This document shows, piece after piece, positions 27,591-36,489 of a DNA stretch of 64,000 nt. A program made the translations under genes and the position numbers. Origin of the DNA: Corynebacterium silvaticum (GTDB taxonomy: Bacteria; Actinomycetota; Actinomycetes; Mycobacteriales; Mycobacteriaceae); the NCBI RefSeq assembly GCF_004382825.2, contig NZ_SDQO02000002.1, forward strand, positions 186,001 through 250,000, given 5' to 3'. How positions within the stretch are numbered: the stretch's first letter is position 1; every line of letters begins with the position of its first letter. The notes under the pieces were generated by a model, which saw only the letters and a list, made by a program, of their open reading frames with translations, was not told the DNA's origin and searched no databases.

Positions 27591-28472
27591 GCTTTTAGAC
27601 CATGTCCCAAGGTTTTCTCACCGTTTTAGCCGTAGCCTGTTCTGTACCGGCAAGGTTCCTACGGCTTATCGTTGGTATAGGCAGCACAACCGGGTGATGA
27701 GTTTTGGAGGCTTGGTAAAGTAGGCAAGGGATATGGCAGGACACGGTCAGTTTGATCCCTGCCCCGTGCCAACAGTTCGGCTTTAGCCGCGAATTTATTA
27801 ACGCGGTGAAGACCCGTCGCGAGAAGCACAAGCGTTTAAAGCTTTTGCACGGGACGTAGATGTGGAAATCTCTGGTGGTCTCGACCAATACGGCCCGGAG
27901 GAGCTTATCGATGGTGTTCGCGTGTTGTGGATTGCCCAGGGCATCGCAGCACGTGACGAAACAGCTTTTAGGCGCGTGCTCAAGACTGGTCACCGCTTGC
28001 GTCAGCAAGGTCAGCGCCTGACAGACGCAGTGATTATCGATGCCTATGAGTAGGCCTATAATGTCCACACACTCACGGTGGTGCAGGTTGTGATAACGAG
28101 ATGCCGCCGATGCGTGACTGCCAGGCCATGGCCAGGCGTGTGTGCGGGTACGTCACCCAATCTAAGGGCACGCCTCCATCGGTTCGATCGCGTCTGGGAA
28201 AGCAACTAGTACCGAGCGGAAAGCGTTGGTCACCATGGGACGTAGGGGAGGTAAGAAAGCCGCAGAGCGCTGGAAGGCAGATCCACACGGTGAGTATGCA
28301 CTGGCTGAGCGCAAGAAGCGAGAACCTCAGACGCGGGAGGACTATTACAGATCCTGCGGAAAGTTCTAGCCGAGAGCCCATCAATTCCTAAATATAGGTT
28401 TACAAGGAAGCTCGAGATATCTACTACTTTGTTAGGTAGCTCCCTCGGGTTTCCTACTGGAGAAGGGAAGAT
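27591..28472 (+). pseudogene. Relic region, possibly of a plasmid replication initiator
   Basis: About 880 bp without an intact gene. Coding-like pieces in changing frames follow each other: FGFSREFINAVKTRREKHK (about 27780-27840), then EISGGLDQYGPEELIDGVRV to DAVIIDAYE (27862-28053), then MPPMRDCQAMARRVCGYV (from 28101), then MGRRGGKKAAERWKADPHG (from about 28236). A basic GRRGGxxAAxRW end after a MARR segment is reminiscent of corynebacterial plasmid replicases (PF03090/PriCT type). This is inference from pattern only. No IS ends or origin are seen. Confidence 0.35.
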
Positions 28473-28790
28473 ATGCTCTACATAGTGCCAGGGATGTTAG
28501 CTGGGATCGTTTTCTATCTTATCCTTACAGTGGTCAACTGGTTCGTTGAGGGAATATGGCCAAAGAATCGCCGGCTGCGAGCGCATAGTCGCCTTGCTAT
28601 CCATTGCTTGGCTGCTATCGCTTTTACCATTTTCCTTGTCGTTTCCGGCGGTGGCGGAAACTGGGCTACCCATTTACAAATCAGCGGTTTCCTGTTAGCT
28701 GGATGTCTGTTGAGTTTCATAACATCAATCCGGGATAATCCCCGTATTCAAAGAGAAGAAAATACGACAGATTACTTTGTAGAAAGATGA
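28473..28790 (+). CDS. Small membrane protein of unknown function
   Basis: 105 residues with three predicted helices: MLYIVPGMLAGIVFYLILTV, a basic cytosolic loop (WPKNRRLRAHSR), then LAIHCLAAIAFTIFLVV and ISGFLLAGCLLSFI. The tail is charged. GGAGAAGGG precedes the ATG. I do not recognise the family. It is flanked on both sides by degenerate sequence, which suggests a recently acquired or decaying region. Confidence 0.55.
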   Translation: MLYIVPGMLAGIVFYLILTVVNWFVEGIWPKNRRLRAHSRLAIHCLAAIAFTIFLVVSGGGGNWATHLQISGFLLAGCLLSFITSIRDNPRIQREENTTDYFVER

Positions 28791-29069
28791 AGCAGAATTT
28801 TGGACGAGCAACCAGGGGCAAGAATTAATGGAAATCAAGGCAAATACCTAGGAACAAACCAAGAAGCTCACGTGGACTACTTCTGATCAGGGTGCATCGC
28901 TGGTAGAGGATTCGGCTATGCCAACAGAACTGGAAGGAGAGCGTGACGCTGGAGAATTAGGCGCATGAGCGCGTTATCCGCAGATCGTTGGCAGATGCTC
29001 ATGGCAGATATGGCCGCGATCTGCGGATGCGGGTGGGGTAATAGGGGAGGTAAAGCGCTAAAAATTTTT

Positions 29070-29091
29070 GGGGCCTTAACCGGCCCCTTTT
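29070..29091 (+). terminator. Rho-independent terminator
   Basis: GGGGCC-TTAACC-GGCCCC followed by TTTTATTG; it isolates the lysozyme gene from the relic region upstream. Confidence 0.8.
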
Positions 29092-29185
29092 ATTGTTCAA
29101 AGGGTTGGAAATATGTGTTCTGTACAGCGATTTTCTAGCTTTGCATGGAATTTCCGAGTGTTCTAAAACCTAAAAAGACAATAAT

Positions 29186-29209
29186 TGTTACGAATGTTAC
29201 TTATGTGAC
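29186..29209 (+). promoter_or_regulatory. Three direct hexamer repeats upstream of the lysozyme gene
   Basis: TGTTAC (29186), TGTTAC (29195) and TGTGAC (29204) repeat every nine bases, 29 bp before the start. OmpR-type regulators such as MtrA, which controls cell-wall hydrolase genes in corynebacteria, bind GTTAC-like direct repeats. Inference: MtrA site. Confidence 0.4.
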
Positions 29210-29237
29210 TAGTGGGATTATTGGTAGGGTGGCGATC

Positions 29238-30374
29238 ATGATGAAAACCCGTCGTCTGAAGACTGCCCTTTGTACAGTTCTTGCCTCGTCCACGTTTGCC
29301 GTCGCCTCGGTCCAAGCAATTCCGCTTCCCTTCCCGATCGGCGCGTCCTCAGGCATAGACGTTTCGGGTCACCAACACCCCAACGGCAGCAGCATCAATT
29401 GGCAGGACGTCAAGTCCCACGGTCAGTCCTTCGCTTTTGTTAAAGCGACAGAGGGACTGGGCTGGACCAATGACTTTTACGCTAGTGACATCACCCAAGC
29501 TGCGGCTCAGGGGCTCAAAGTTGGGTCGTATCACTACGCCCGTCCGGGCGCTGACGCACGGCAGCAGGCGCGTCACTACGCCAAGGTCATCTTTCATACG
29601 CCGAATCATTCCTTGCCGCCTGTTCTGGACCTTGAGGTAGCTGAGGGGAAAACCCCGCAGGAGCTGGTCAACTGGACACGAGACTTTGTTCAAGAGCTGG
29701 AAAAGCAGACCGGTCGCGTCCCCATGATCTACACCTACCGGTACTTCTGGATTGAGCAGATGGCTAACACCACTGAGTTCTCGCAGTACCCACTCTGGCT
29801 TGCGGCATATCAGGCGCAGGTGCCCGGGACCGTGGGCGGCTGGGATCAAATTGATTTCTGGCAGCGTTCCAGCTCCGGACGTATTAACGGCATTGTCGGC
29901 GACGTAGATATGAACCTGTTTAACGGTGACGACGGCGAACTCGCCGCTTTTGCTGCAGGTAATCTCCATGCTGCGGGCAACAAATTCGCCTCGATCAACC
30001 TCCCCGAGCTAGCAGACCTGGGCAAGAGTGCAGGTGGGGTAGTGGCAGTCATTCTGGCTTTGAGCGCCGGGGCAGCTGCCGCGCCACAACTGATTCAAGC
30101 CGCCGAAGCCGCAGGTCTGAGCTCCGAGGGTGCGCAGGACCTCACCGCGGTGGTGCAGGCTTTGGCTAAGGCTGGCAAGCTCCCGGTCGATCAACTGAAC
30201 AAGATGGCTAGCGGTAACTACACCGTTGGTGACCTGATCATCCTGCTGGATAACGCCGCCCACCTTGCAGGTATAGACGTAGGCCAGAGCTCTCAAGCTG
30301 CAATGCGTGCAGATGGGCTCAATATCGACGCTAACCAGGTCGCGCGGGTGATCCGCGGCCTCGCCGCCCGCTAA
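29238..30374 (+). CDS. Secreted GH25 muramidase (lysozyme)
   Basis: Exported peptidoglycan hydrolase of 379 residues. Start is one of the tandem ATGs at 29238/29241 (MMKTRRLKTALCTVL); signal peptide to about VQAIPLP. The GH25 barrel spans about 40-225: GIDVSGHQ with the first catalytic Asp, FAFVKATEG, LPPVLDLEVAE with the acid/base pair, MIYTYRYFW, VDMNLF. The C-terminal 150 residues are alanine-rich and helical with no named domain. An upstream in-frame ATG at 29145 would precede the signal peptide and is not used. Confidence 0.9.
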   Translation: MMKTRRLKTALCTVLASSTFAVASVQAIPLPFPIGASSGIDVSGHQHPNGSSINWQDVKSHGQSFAFVKATEGLGWTNDFYASDITQAAAQGLKVGSYHYARPGADARQQARHYAKVIFHTPNHSLPPVLDLEVAEGKTPQELVNWTRDFVQELEKQTGRVPMIYTYRYFWIEQMANTTEFSQYPLWLAAYQAQVPGTVGGWDQIDFWQRSSSGRINGIVGDVDMNLFNGDDGELAAFAAGNLHAAGNKFASINLPELADLGKSAGGVVAVILALSAGAAAAPQLIQAAEAAGLSSEGAQDLTAVVQALAKAGKLPVDQLNKMASGNYTVGDLIILLDNAAHLAGIDVGQSSQAAMRADGLNIDANQVARVIRGLAAR

Positions 30375-30390
30375 TCGACGTCAACAACTA

Positions 30391-30418
30391 CCCCCTGAGA
30401 TGCCTCATCCTCAGGGGG
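30391..30418. terminator. Bidirectional terminator between the lysozyme gene and ino1
   Basis: CCCCCTGAG and its complement CTCAGGGGG bracket an 11-base loop (positions 30391-30418). The convergent genes end 17 and 10 bases away. Confidence 0.75.
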
Positions 30419-30427
30419 TGTTGCGTT

Positions 30428-31513
30428 TTAGCTAGGGTCGCCGGCAATAAATGATTCCAGTTCCGCGCGGGCGTGTTCGTCGCGAAGCTGCTGTGGCGGG
30501 GACTTCATCAAATACGAGGACGCTGCGAATACTGGGCCGCCGAGTCGACGATCTTTAGCGATCTTGGCGGCGCGGATAGCGTCGATGATGATGCCGGCAG
30601 AATTAGGCGAATCCCATACTTCCAGCTTGTACTCAAGATTAAGCGGCACATCACCAAACGCGGTTCCCTCCAGGCGAACATAAGCCCACTTGCGATCATC
30701 CAGCCAACCGACGTAATCCGATGGGCCAATATGGACGTCGTGCGCCTCGATGTGCTGATCCAAGTTAGAGGTGACAGCCTGCGTCTTGGAGATTTTCTTG
30801 GACTCTAGGCGATCGCGTTCGAGCATATTTTTAAAGTCCATATTGCCGCCGACGTTCAGCTGCATCGTGCGATCAAGATGCACGCCGCGATCCTCAAATA
30901 ATTTTGCGAGCACGCGGTGGGTGATTGTGGCTCCTACCTGCGATTTAATGTCATCGCCCACGATGGGAACCCCGGCTTTCTCAAATTTCTCCGCCCACTC
31001 GGGATCGGAGGCGATGAACACGGGAAGGGCGTTGACAAAGGCCACATTGGCGTCGATAGCGCACTGCGCGTAGAACTTATCCGCTTCCTCGGAACCGACT
31101 GGAAGATAGGAAACCAGGACATCCGCGCGGACGCCTTTGAGCGTGCCGACAACATCGACGGGTTCAGCATCGGATTCTGTGATGGTTTGGCGGTAATACT
31201 TCCCCAGCCCATCCAGCGTGGGGCCCCGTTGAATAGTGACCCCTTGTTCGGGGACGTCACAGATTTTGATCGTGCAGTTTTCTGAGGCATTGATGGCCTG
31301 GGACAGGTCTAGGCCAACTTTTTCTTTGTCCACATCAAAGGCGGCAACGAACTCGATGTCGCCCACGTGGTAGTCGCCACATTGCACATGCATGAGACCG
31401 GGGACATTGGTGGCGGGGTCAGCGTCTTTGTAGTACTCCACGCCCTGGATAAGCGAAGAAGCACAGTTGCCAACCCCAGCAATGGCCACGCGGATAGTTC
31501 TGTTGTTACTCAT
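30428..31513 (-). CDS. ino1: Inositol-3-phosphate synthase
   Basis: NAD-dependent enzyme of 361 residues that converts glucose 6-phosphate to myo-inositol 3-phosphate, the first step to phosphatidylinositol, mannosylated lipids and mycothiol. An N-terminal Rossmann motif ([15 protein letters not shown]) is followed by [19 protein letters not shown], the active-site region [16 protein letters not shown] and [12 protein letters not shown]. The short actinobacterial form is complete. A LacI-type operator lies 140 bp upstream. Confidence 0.95.
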   Translation of the reverse strand: MSNNRTIRVAIAGVGNCASSLIQGVEYYKDADPATNVPGLMHVQCGDYHVGDIEFVAAFDVDKEKVGLDLSQAINASENCTIKICDVPEQGVTIQRGPTLDGLGKYYRQTITESDAEPVDVVGTLKGVRADVLVSYLPVGSEEADKFYAQCAIDANVAFVNALPVFIASDPEWAEKFEKAGVPIVGDDIKSQVGATITHRVLAKLFEDRGVHLDRTMQLNVGGNMDFKNMLERDRLESKKISKTQAVTSNLDQHIEAHDVHIGPSDYVGWLDDRKWAYVRLEGTAFGDVPLNLEYKLEVWDSPNSAGIIIDAIRAAKIAKDRRLGGPVFAASSYLMKSPPQQLRDEHARAELESFIAGDPS

Positions 31514-31652
31514 GCAGATTCCTCTTTACTCGCAAGCGATGGCGGGAAGGAAGCTGCAAAAAACGCAACCCCCGTCCCTATCTATGGATGCACGCCACTA
31601 TATCGGCGCTTTTATTCAGGTAAAGGCAGGAATTGCGTTTGTGTATCGGTTA

Positions 31653-31668
31653 AGTGAATCGGTTCACT
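31653..31668. promoter_or_regulatory. LacI-type operator upstream of ino1 (IpsA-like)
   Basis: AGTGAA-TCGG-TTCACT has 6-bp perfect arms. The minus strand reads GTGAACCGATTCAC, containing the LacI-family core AANCGNTT. In C. glutamicum the LacI-type regulator IpsA activates ino1. Confidence 0.6.
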
Positions 31669-31728
31669 GGCATTGACCAGCGGGTAGGAAAAGCAAAAAT
31701 TTCCGATTTTTATAGAGGATGGAAGGAC

Positions 31729-31746
31729 AAAAAGCCCTCAAGAGGG
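31729..31746 (-). terminator. Terminator of the VIT-family gene
   Basis: On the minus strand CCCTC-TT-GAGGG is followed by CTTTTT, five bases after the stop codon. Confidence 0.75.
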
Positions 31747-31750
31747 GGTG

Positions 31751-32506
31751 TTAGACGACTCCGCCGAAAAGTGCGCCGGCAACATAGGTGAGTGCCAATC
31801 CGAGGGTGCCGCCAATCACCAGGCGCAGAACGGAACGCATCCGCGACGTGCCGGCGATGGCTGCAGAGAGATAGCCGGTAACCGCGAGCGCGATGATGGT
31901 GATCGAGCTGATCGCGATGACTCCTACCGTGCTGTTGCCCTGAGGTGCGATGACCACCATGAGCAGGGGAAGGATAGCTCCCAGGGTGAAGGCTGCTGCG
32001 GAAGAAAGCGCAGCGTGCCAAGGGCTGGTCAGATCTTGGGCGTCGATGCCATATTCGATGCGCAAGTGCGCGGGGAACGGGTCATTGTGCCCAATTTCAG
32101 TGGCCGCGCGCAAGGCGGTTTCCTCTGACATTCCATAGTCCGAGAGGATCTTTGCGATCTCGTGTCGTTCCTCTTCGGGGGTATGAAGCAGCTCAAGGCG
32201 CTCGCGCTCCATGACCATCCGCTCCGAGTCGCGTTGTGCGGAGACTGAGACGAACTCGCCCAACGCCATGGAGATAGCACCAGCTACCGTAGCTGCAATA
32301 CCGGAGGCCAAGATGGCGCCGTGGCCCACGCCAGTGGCTATCACGCCGAGGATGAGGGCGGATACGGAAACGATTCCGTCATTGGCTCCGAGCACGCCAG
32401 CCCTCAGCCAGTTGAGGCGGGAGTTCAGTCGATTCGACGATTCTTTTTGAGTCTCCGGCTGCGTTTGGGATTCCGGCTGCGCGGCGGTGTAGTCGGGGAA
32501 CGTCAT
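31751..32506 (-). CDS. VIT1/CCC1-family metal transporter
   Basis: Membrane transporter of 251 residues of the vacuolar iron transporter family, moving Fe2+/Mn2+ out of the cytosol. Typical parts are RAGVLGANDGIVSVSALILGV (helix 1), AISMALGEFVSVSAQRDSE (helix 2 with the cytosolic metal-binding Glu-rich segment after it: MERERLELLHTPEEERHEI), and three C-terminal helices. Start MTFPDYTAAQ at 32506 has AGGCAGGAT upstream; an extension to 32539 lacks a site. Two DtxR-like repeats lie about 100 bp upstream. Confidence 0.88.
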   Translation of the reverse strand: MTFPDYTAAQPESQTQPETQKESSNRLNSRLNWLRAGVLGANDGIVSVSALILGVIATGVGHGAILASGIAATVAGAISMALGEFVSVSAQRDSERMVMERERLELLHTPEEERHEIAKILSDYGMSEETALRAATEIGHNDPFPAHLRIEYGIDAQDLTSPWHAALSSAAAFTLGAILPLLMVVIAPQGNSTVGVIAISSITIIALAVTGYLSAAIAGTSRMRSVLRLVIGGTLGLALTYVAGALFGGVV

Positions 32507-32597
32507 GATTATCCTGCCTAGGGTAGAAAGCGGCATCACTCACTAAGAGAGAGTGTCCTGCCGATTGTGGCCTATTCAACATGAATTAACAAGGATT

Positions 32598-32632
32598 GGA
32601 AACCTACCCTTAGCAGGGAAAACCTACCCTTA
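32598..32632 (-). promoter_or_regulatory. Tandem DtxR-like repeats upstream of the VIT transporter
   Basis: GGAAACCTACCCTTA (32598-32612) and GGAAAACCTACCCTTA (32617-32632) are direct repeats 20 bp apart. On the minus strand the latter reads TAAGGGTAGGTTTTCCCTG, agreeing with the 19-bp DtxR consensus at 14 positions by my count. Inference: iron-dependent control. Confidence 0.4.
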
Positions 32633-32734
32633 TGGGCGGTTATGGGGGTTGTGTATCAACGATGAGTCTGTGCGCGGGGTGCTTGGTACGCACTAGGAGA
32701 GTCGCGTGGATACCCCGGCGTACTTATTGTGGCC

Positions 32735-33307
32735 TTATTGTGGCTTGCCGACGATCCCCAGCGCGCCCCGCACGCATAGTGCGTTTACTTCCTGCACGTC
32801 ATGCCCTCGTTCCAGTGCGTTGAAACCTGTGCTGAGCAGTCCCTGAATGAGTGCGGCTGCAAGCGTGGGATTGTCCAGGTCAAACGGTATAAGTAGGTTG
32901 CTTAGGGATTCGATTAGCTGGCGGTGAATGTGGGCGATGTTTGCTTCAGCTTCTCCGCCGACACCTTGTGCCAATTCCATGAGCCAGCCGTGGTTTTCCA
33001 CCGCCACGATCTGCACGTTTGTTGAGATATAGGCGCACAGGGCTTCTGTGGGGGTGGTTGCCTCGTGGATGGCTTGGTTGATGGCATCCACATAGTCGGG
33101 AAAGTGGCGCAGGATGACGCGTCCGCGCAGTTCATCCATGGATTCCACGTAGCGATAGAGCGAGTTACGGGCTAGTCCAACGCGCTGTGCGACGGCGCCC
33201 GCCGTAAGAGCTTCCACTCCGCCCTCGCGGAGCAGAGCCTCGGCTGCGTCGAGTATCGCTGCCTGCGTTTTTTCTCGATTTTGTTCCTGGCTACCCATGT
33301 TTTCCAT
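32735..33307 (-). CDS. TetR-family repressor
   Basis: Regulator of 190 residues. The N-terminal helix-turn-helix is KTQAAILDAAEALLREG followed by TAGAVAQRVGLARNSLYRYV; the C-terminal half is a helical ligand domain. It is divergent from an MFS pump gene, the standard arrangement for a repressor that senses the pump substrate. Start could be the ATG at 33307 or nine bases in (MGSQEQN). Confidence 0.88.
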   Translation of the reverse strand: MENMGSQEQNREKTQAAILDAAEALLREGGVEALTAGAVAQRVGLARNSLYRYVESMDELRGRVILRHFPDYVDAINQAIHEATTPTEALCAYISTNVQIVAVENHGWLMELAQGVGGEAEANIAHIHRQLIESLSNLLIPFDLDNPTLAAALIQGLLSTGFNALERGHDVQEVNALCVRGALGIVGKPQ

Positions 33308-33357
33308 TTAAGCACTTGCGTGAAGCGTCTCCGAATGTGCTTTAATGAAGTTATGGC

Positions 33358-33372
33358 GCGACACCCTGTCGC
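33358..33372. promoter_or_regulatory. Palindrome between tetR and the MFS gene
   Basis: GCGACA-CCC-TGTCGC is a perfect inverted repeat in the 97-bp divergent region, 33 bp before the MFS start. Candidate TetR operator. A second looser pair AAGCAC...GTGCTT lies at about 33309-33342. Confidence 0.45.
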
Positions 33373-33404
33373 AGTTTTGAAAGTGGTTTGAGAGAGGTTC
33401 CACC

Positions 33405-34915
33405 ATGACCAAGACATCCAACCGCTGGGTAGTGCTGACGATCCTGATGATCGGTGTATCGCTCATTGTTCTCGACTCAACAATCGTCTCCGTTTCACTC
33501 CCAACGATCATCACGTCGCTCGACTTGAGCCTCACTGATGCGCAATGGGTCTCTTCTCTTTATTCCGTGGTCTTTGCAGCATTGCTGCTGTTCACGGGAA
33601 CACTGGGGGATAAATTCGGTCGCGTCCTTATCTTCCGCATCGGCCTTATCGTTTTTGCGCTTGCCTCGCTGCTGGCCGCGGTATCCGGCTCTGCAGCTCT
33701 TTTGATCCTGGCCCGGGGTCTGCAAGGCGTTGGCGGTGCGATGATCCTGCCATCCACCTTGGCCACTATCAATACTGTTTTCCGTGACCAGGAACGCGCA
33801 CGGGCGTTTGGAATTTGGGGTGCCACAATGGCATCATCGATGGCAGCCATCGGGCCGCTGCTCGGTGGCTGGCTCACGCACTCGTTTTCGTGGCACTGGA
33901 TCTTTCTGATCAACATTCCCATCGTCATTGCGCTGCTCATTGCCGGCCACTTTGTCTTCGGGCCGGATCACAAGGGGGACATTGTTGGTTTTGATGTCCC
34001 CGGCACCCTGCTTTCTGCTTTGGCCCTCGGGTTGACGGTCTTCGGCCTCATTGAGGGGATGTCGTTAGGCTGGTGGAACTCCCCAGTGCCGTTCGCGATT
34101 GCCTGTGGCCTTATCGCTGCCGCGCTTTTTATCGTCCTGGAACGCGCGCCAGCGGGCCGGCAAGCCGGTGCTTCTCGACGTCCGCCTCTTTCGCATCGGG
34201 TCCTTTAGCAACGGCAATATCACCGCGCTGACCGTGGCACTAGGTGAATTCTCCGCATTGTTCGTTCTGCCGCTGTACCTCATTTCGGTACTGCGCCTAG
34301 GCGCTATTCACGCAGGTTGGGTGCTTGCTACTCTGGCGCTTGGCTCGATACTGTCCGGTGCGGCTGCTCGCCATGTGGCGGCTGCATTTGGGCCTGCGGT
34401 CACCGTGATTATTGGACTCGTGCTAGAAGGTGGCCGGTATTGCGGGAGCGGGCCTGCTGATCGGACCGGCGACGTCGGCACCGCTTATCGCTCTGGTCCC
34501 GGCGATCTACGGCGCGGGGGTAGGGCTTGCCTCGGCGCAGCTGGCTTCTGTTGTGCTTGCCGACGTCCCCGTCGAATCCTCCGGCATGGGATCGGCCACG
34601 CAGTCGACCTCCCGCCAGCTCGGCTCCGCGCTCGGTGTGGCAATCGCGGGAACTGTCCTGGCAATCGACGTAGTGCGCCGGGTGGTCGAAGGGCTCACGA
34701 ACCTCGGAATGACGGGGGCGCAAGCTGAGCAGTTGGCACACGCTACCGCCGATTCCGCTGGCGCTGCCATCCCCGCGCTGGCAGAAAAGATGGGGCCTGA
34801 CGTGGGAAGTGTTCTCAGCACAGCTTTTGCCGACGCCACCTCTTCGGTGCTGTACGTATCGGCCGGAGTGCTGCTGCTAGGGCTCATTTCTGCCGTGCGG
34901 TTGGCAAAGCGGTAG
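33405..34915 (+). pseudogene. MFS drug efflux transporter, DHA2-like (two frameshifts)
   Basis: Fourteen-helix proton-driven pump of about 500 residues. Helices 1-7 are in the first frame (LDSTIVSVSLPTIITSL motif D, GTLGDKFGR motif A, RGLQGVGGAMILPSTLATI motif C). The frame changes near 34143-34149 (a GC-repeat run; two bases appear lost) into RQRAGKPVLLDVRLFRIGSF, and again near 34429 (one extra G) into AGIAGAGLLIGPATSAPL to the end. All parts are otherwise well conserved, so the lesions are recent or artefactual. Its divergent neighbour is the TetR regulator. Confidence 0.85.
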
Positions 34916-34929
34916 GGATGGTTGTCGCC

Positions 34930-35527
34930 TTATGGTGATAGTGCTTGCAGGCGCGTTCTCACATACTCCGCAAAATGCGGACACCCTGCAGATATGAGCT
35001 TTTGTGCCAGATTGAAGGAATGAGATTTCTGCATGTAGTAAGAAAACTGTTGCTCGATTACTGCATCATTGGCTTCAGGGGCGCTTTCCGCAACTAGTAG
35101 CAGGAATTCATCTGGCGTGAAAACCTCATACGGGCAGTCGTCTGAATTCGAATAGAGACCGGCAAAGTCTTTGTAGTCCTGAGTGACAATGATCTGTATT
35201 CGTCCGTGAATCGCTGCGCTATGGACATGTGCGTCAAACGTGTCGGAATAGGAGACTGATTCATCAATGGCAAAACCAGTGATTCGATTTTCCGCCATCA
35301 CAGTCATCAGCCTGTCTCGGATGGCTTTAAGTCTTCGGATACTCTCGCCGCTTGTGATAGATTGCCTCAGCGAGAATATCCTCAGTCCAGTAGAAAGGCC
35401 AACTACCTAAGGCTTCTGCGGCCAGCAGCCCGATCCATGCATGCAGTGTAGTAGAGAACCAGATATTGGTATCGGGCAAAACACTATTAGGGATTGGCGT
35501 GTATTCGTTGGGAGCTGCAGTTGTCAC
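34930..35527 (-). pseudogene. PIN-domain toxin (frameshifted)
   Basis: VapC-like ribonuclease of about 195 residues split over two frames. The N-terminal part (GTG at 35527) has VLPDTNIWFS, with the first catalytic Asp, and ILAEAIYHKRREYP. The C-terminal part has RLKAIRDRLMTVM, then DTFDAHVHSAAIHGRIQIIVTQDYKDF with the remaining acidic residues. A one-base shift between about 35329 and 35345 separates them. It is downstream of an HTH protein (27-bp gap), as in toxin-antitoxin operons. With the toxin broken, the antitoxin would be free of selection. Confidence 0.75.
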
Positions 35528-35554
35528 AGTCAGACTATATGCAATCCTAGGGAG

Positions 35555-35962
35555 CTATGTCTCCAGATCGAGCACTTCAAATACGGAGCGGCGCATTTCT
35601 TCCTTGCGGTCGTTCAGTAGCTTGAGCACCTCTTGTGTGTCCAGTCGGTGGTGTGATCCAACCATGGTGTTGCTGAGTTTTCCTTGTTTGATGTACTTCA
35701 TCACTGTAGGGCGAGAAACTCCCAGCATGGAAGCAGCTGTTGTGGTGGTGATGCGCGCAGGCAACTGGGAAATACTAATCGCTCTGCCATGTGCAACGGC
35801 ATCAAGCACTTTGCGGATGATGTCGATAAGCTGATCTGGAGCCTCTTGGCCCGCTTTTGAGGTTATCTTGGGGTCTTCGCCAGCCAGTTGGTGGCGAAAA
35901 GCAGTGAGCATCTTCGCATCTTCTGTAGTCAGATTGAGCGATGCTTCTGTTTGTATTGTCAT
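35555..35962 (-). CDS. Excisionase-type HTH protein, probable antitoxin of the PIN toxin
   Basis: DNA-binding protein of 135 residues. The N-terminal 60 residues are acidic/helical (LTTEDAKMLTAFRHQL). The C-terminal part is a MerR/excisionase-like helix-turn-helix: TTTAASMLGVSRPTVMKYIKQG followed by LSNTMVGSHHRLDTQEVLKLL. Start MTIQTEAS at 35962 is supported by GAGGTG eight bases upstream. Position upstream of a PIN gene fits an antitoxin that autoregulates, with the dyad at 36020-36043 as possible operator. Confidence 0.7.
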   Translation of the reverse strand: MTIQTEASLNLTTEDAKMLTAFRHQLAGEDPKITSKAGQEAPDQLIDIIRKVLDAVAHGRAISISQLPARITTTTAASMLGVSRPTVMKYIKQGKLSNTMVGSHHRLDTQEVLKLLNDRKEEMRRSVFEVLDLET

Positions 35963-36019
35963 GGGGTTCACCTCATTCTCCATCTGGTACTTGGCTGCTA
36001 TATTCAGGGCAAGCTTAAA

Positions 36020-36054
36020 GTGTTGCAGATATAAGTGCAACACCCCTTTTTTTT
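36020..36054 (+). promoter_or_regulatory. Perfect dyad plus T-run upstream of the HTH gene (operator or orphan terminator)
   Basis: GTGTTGCA-GATATAAG-TGCAACAC, then CCCC and eight T on the plus strand. As DNA it is an 8-8-8 operator-like dyad 58-81 bp before the antitoxin start. As plus-strand RNA it is a good intrinsic terminator with no plus-strand gene before it. Confidence 0.55.
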
Positions 36055-36249
36055 GTTGTGCTTTGTTTGGATGGCTGGCCGGTGCTGTATCGACCACTCC
36101 TGGCTTTAATATCGAAACTGACAATGCATGGTTAACCGCTTTCCATGCTCGAAAGTGCTTGACGTGATTGTTTAGCAGTTATCCAAACATTGAACGGATG
36201 GATGGGTGATAGAAAACCACTACCAAATCTCATCCACATCAATGCGACC

Positions 36250-36345
36250 TGGGGATTGTGAGAATAGAAGGGGTCTAATCTCACAATGAATCGTGTAATC
36301 GCGGGAACCTTGGTGGAATAGTGGACTGCTATTCCACCAAGCGGT
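36250..36345. ncRNA. Two adjacent strong hairpins, candidate structured RNA
   Basis: ATTGTGAGA/TCTCACAAT (36255-36263 with 36279-36287) and CTTGGTGGAATAG/CTATTCCACCAAG (36309-36321 with 36329-36341, 13 bp perfect) lie side by side in a 527-bp gap without genes (35963-36489). Neither has a U-tract. Direction and function are unknown. Apart from these and the dyad at 36020 nothing is seen in the gap. Confidence 0.4.
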
Positions 36346-36489
36346 AGCGTCTGGAACGGTCGCCTCCGATGGGGATAGCTCGCGCTTGAGGGCTGAGAAT
36401 TTTTCATTTAACTGACACAGACTCTCATTAGCCTATAGGGTAACTCAATAAGCAACCTTATACTCTAGCTCTTGGCCTAAGGCTCACCC

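Larger units (their letters stand above)
28791..29237 (+). other. Intergenic with small broken frames
   Basis: No convincing gene. A frame from ATG near 28828 is interrupted by TAG after eight codons and then runs on to 28966. A 52-codon frame starts near 28964 but passes through the terminator hairpin at 29070-29087. Both are probably relics. The last 50 bases hold the TGTTAC repeats before the lysozyme gene. Confidence 0.4.
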
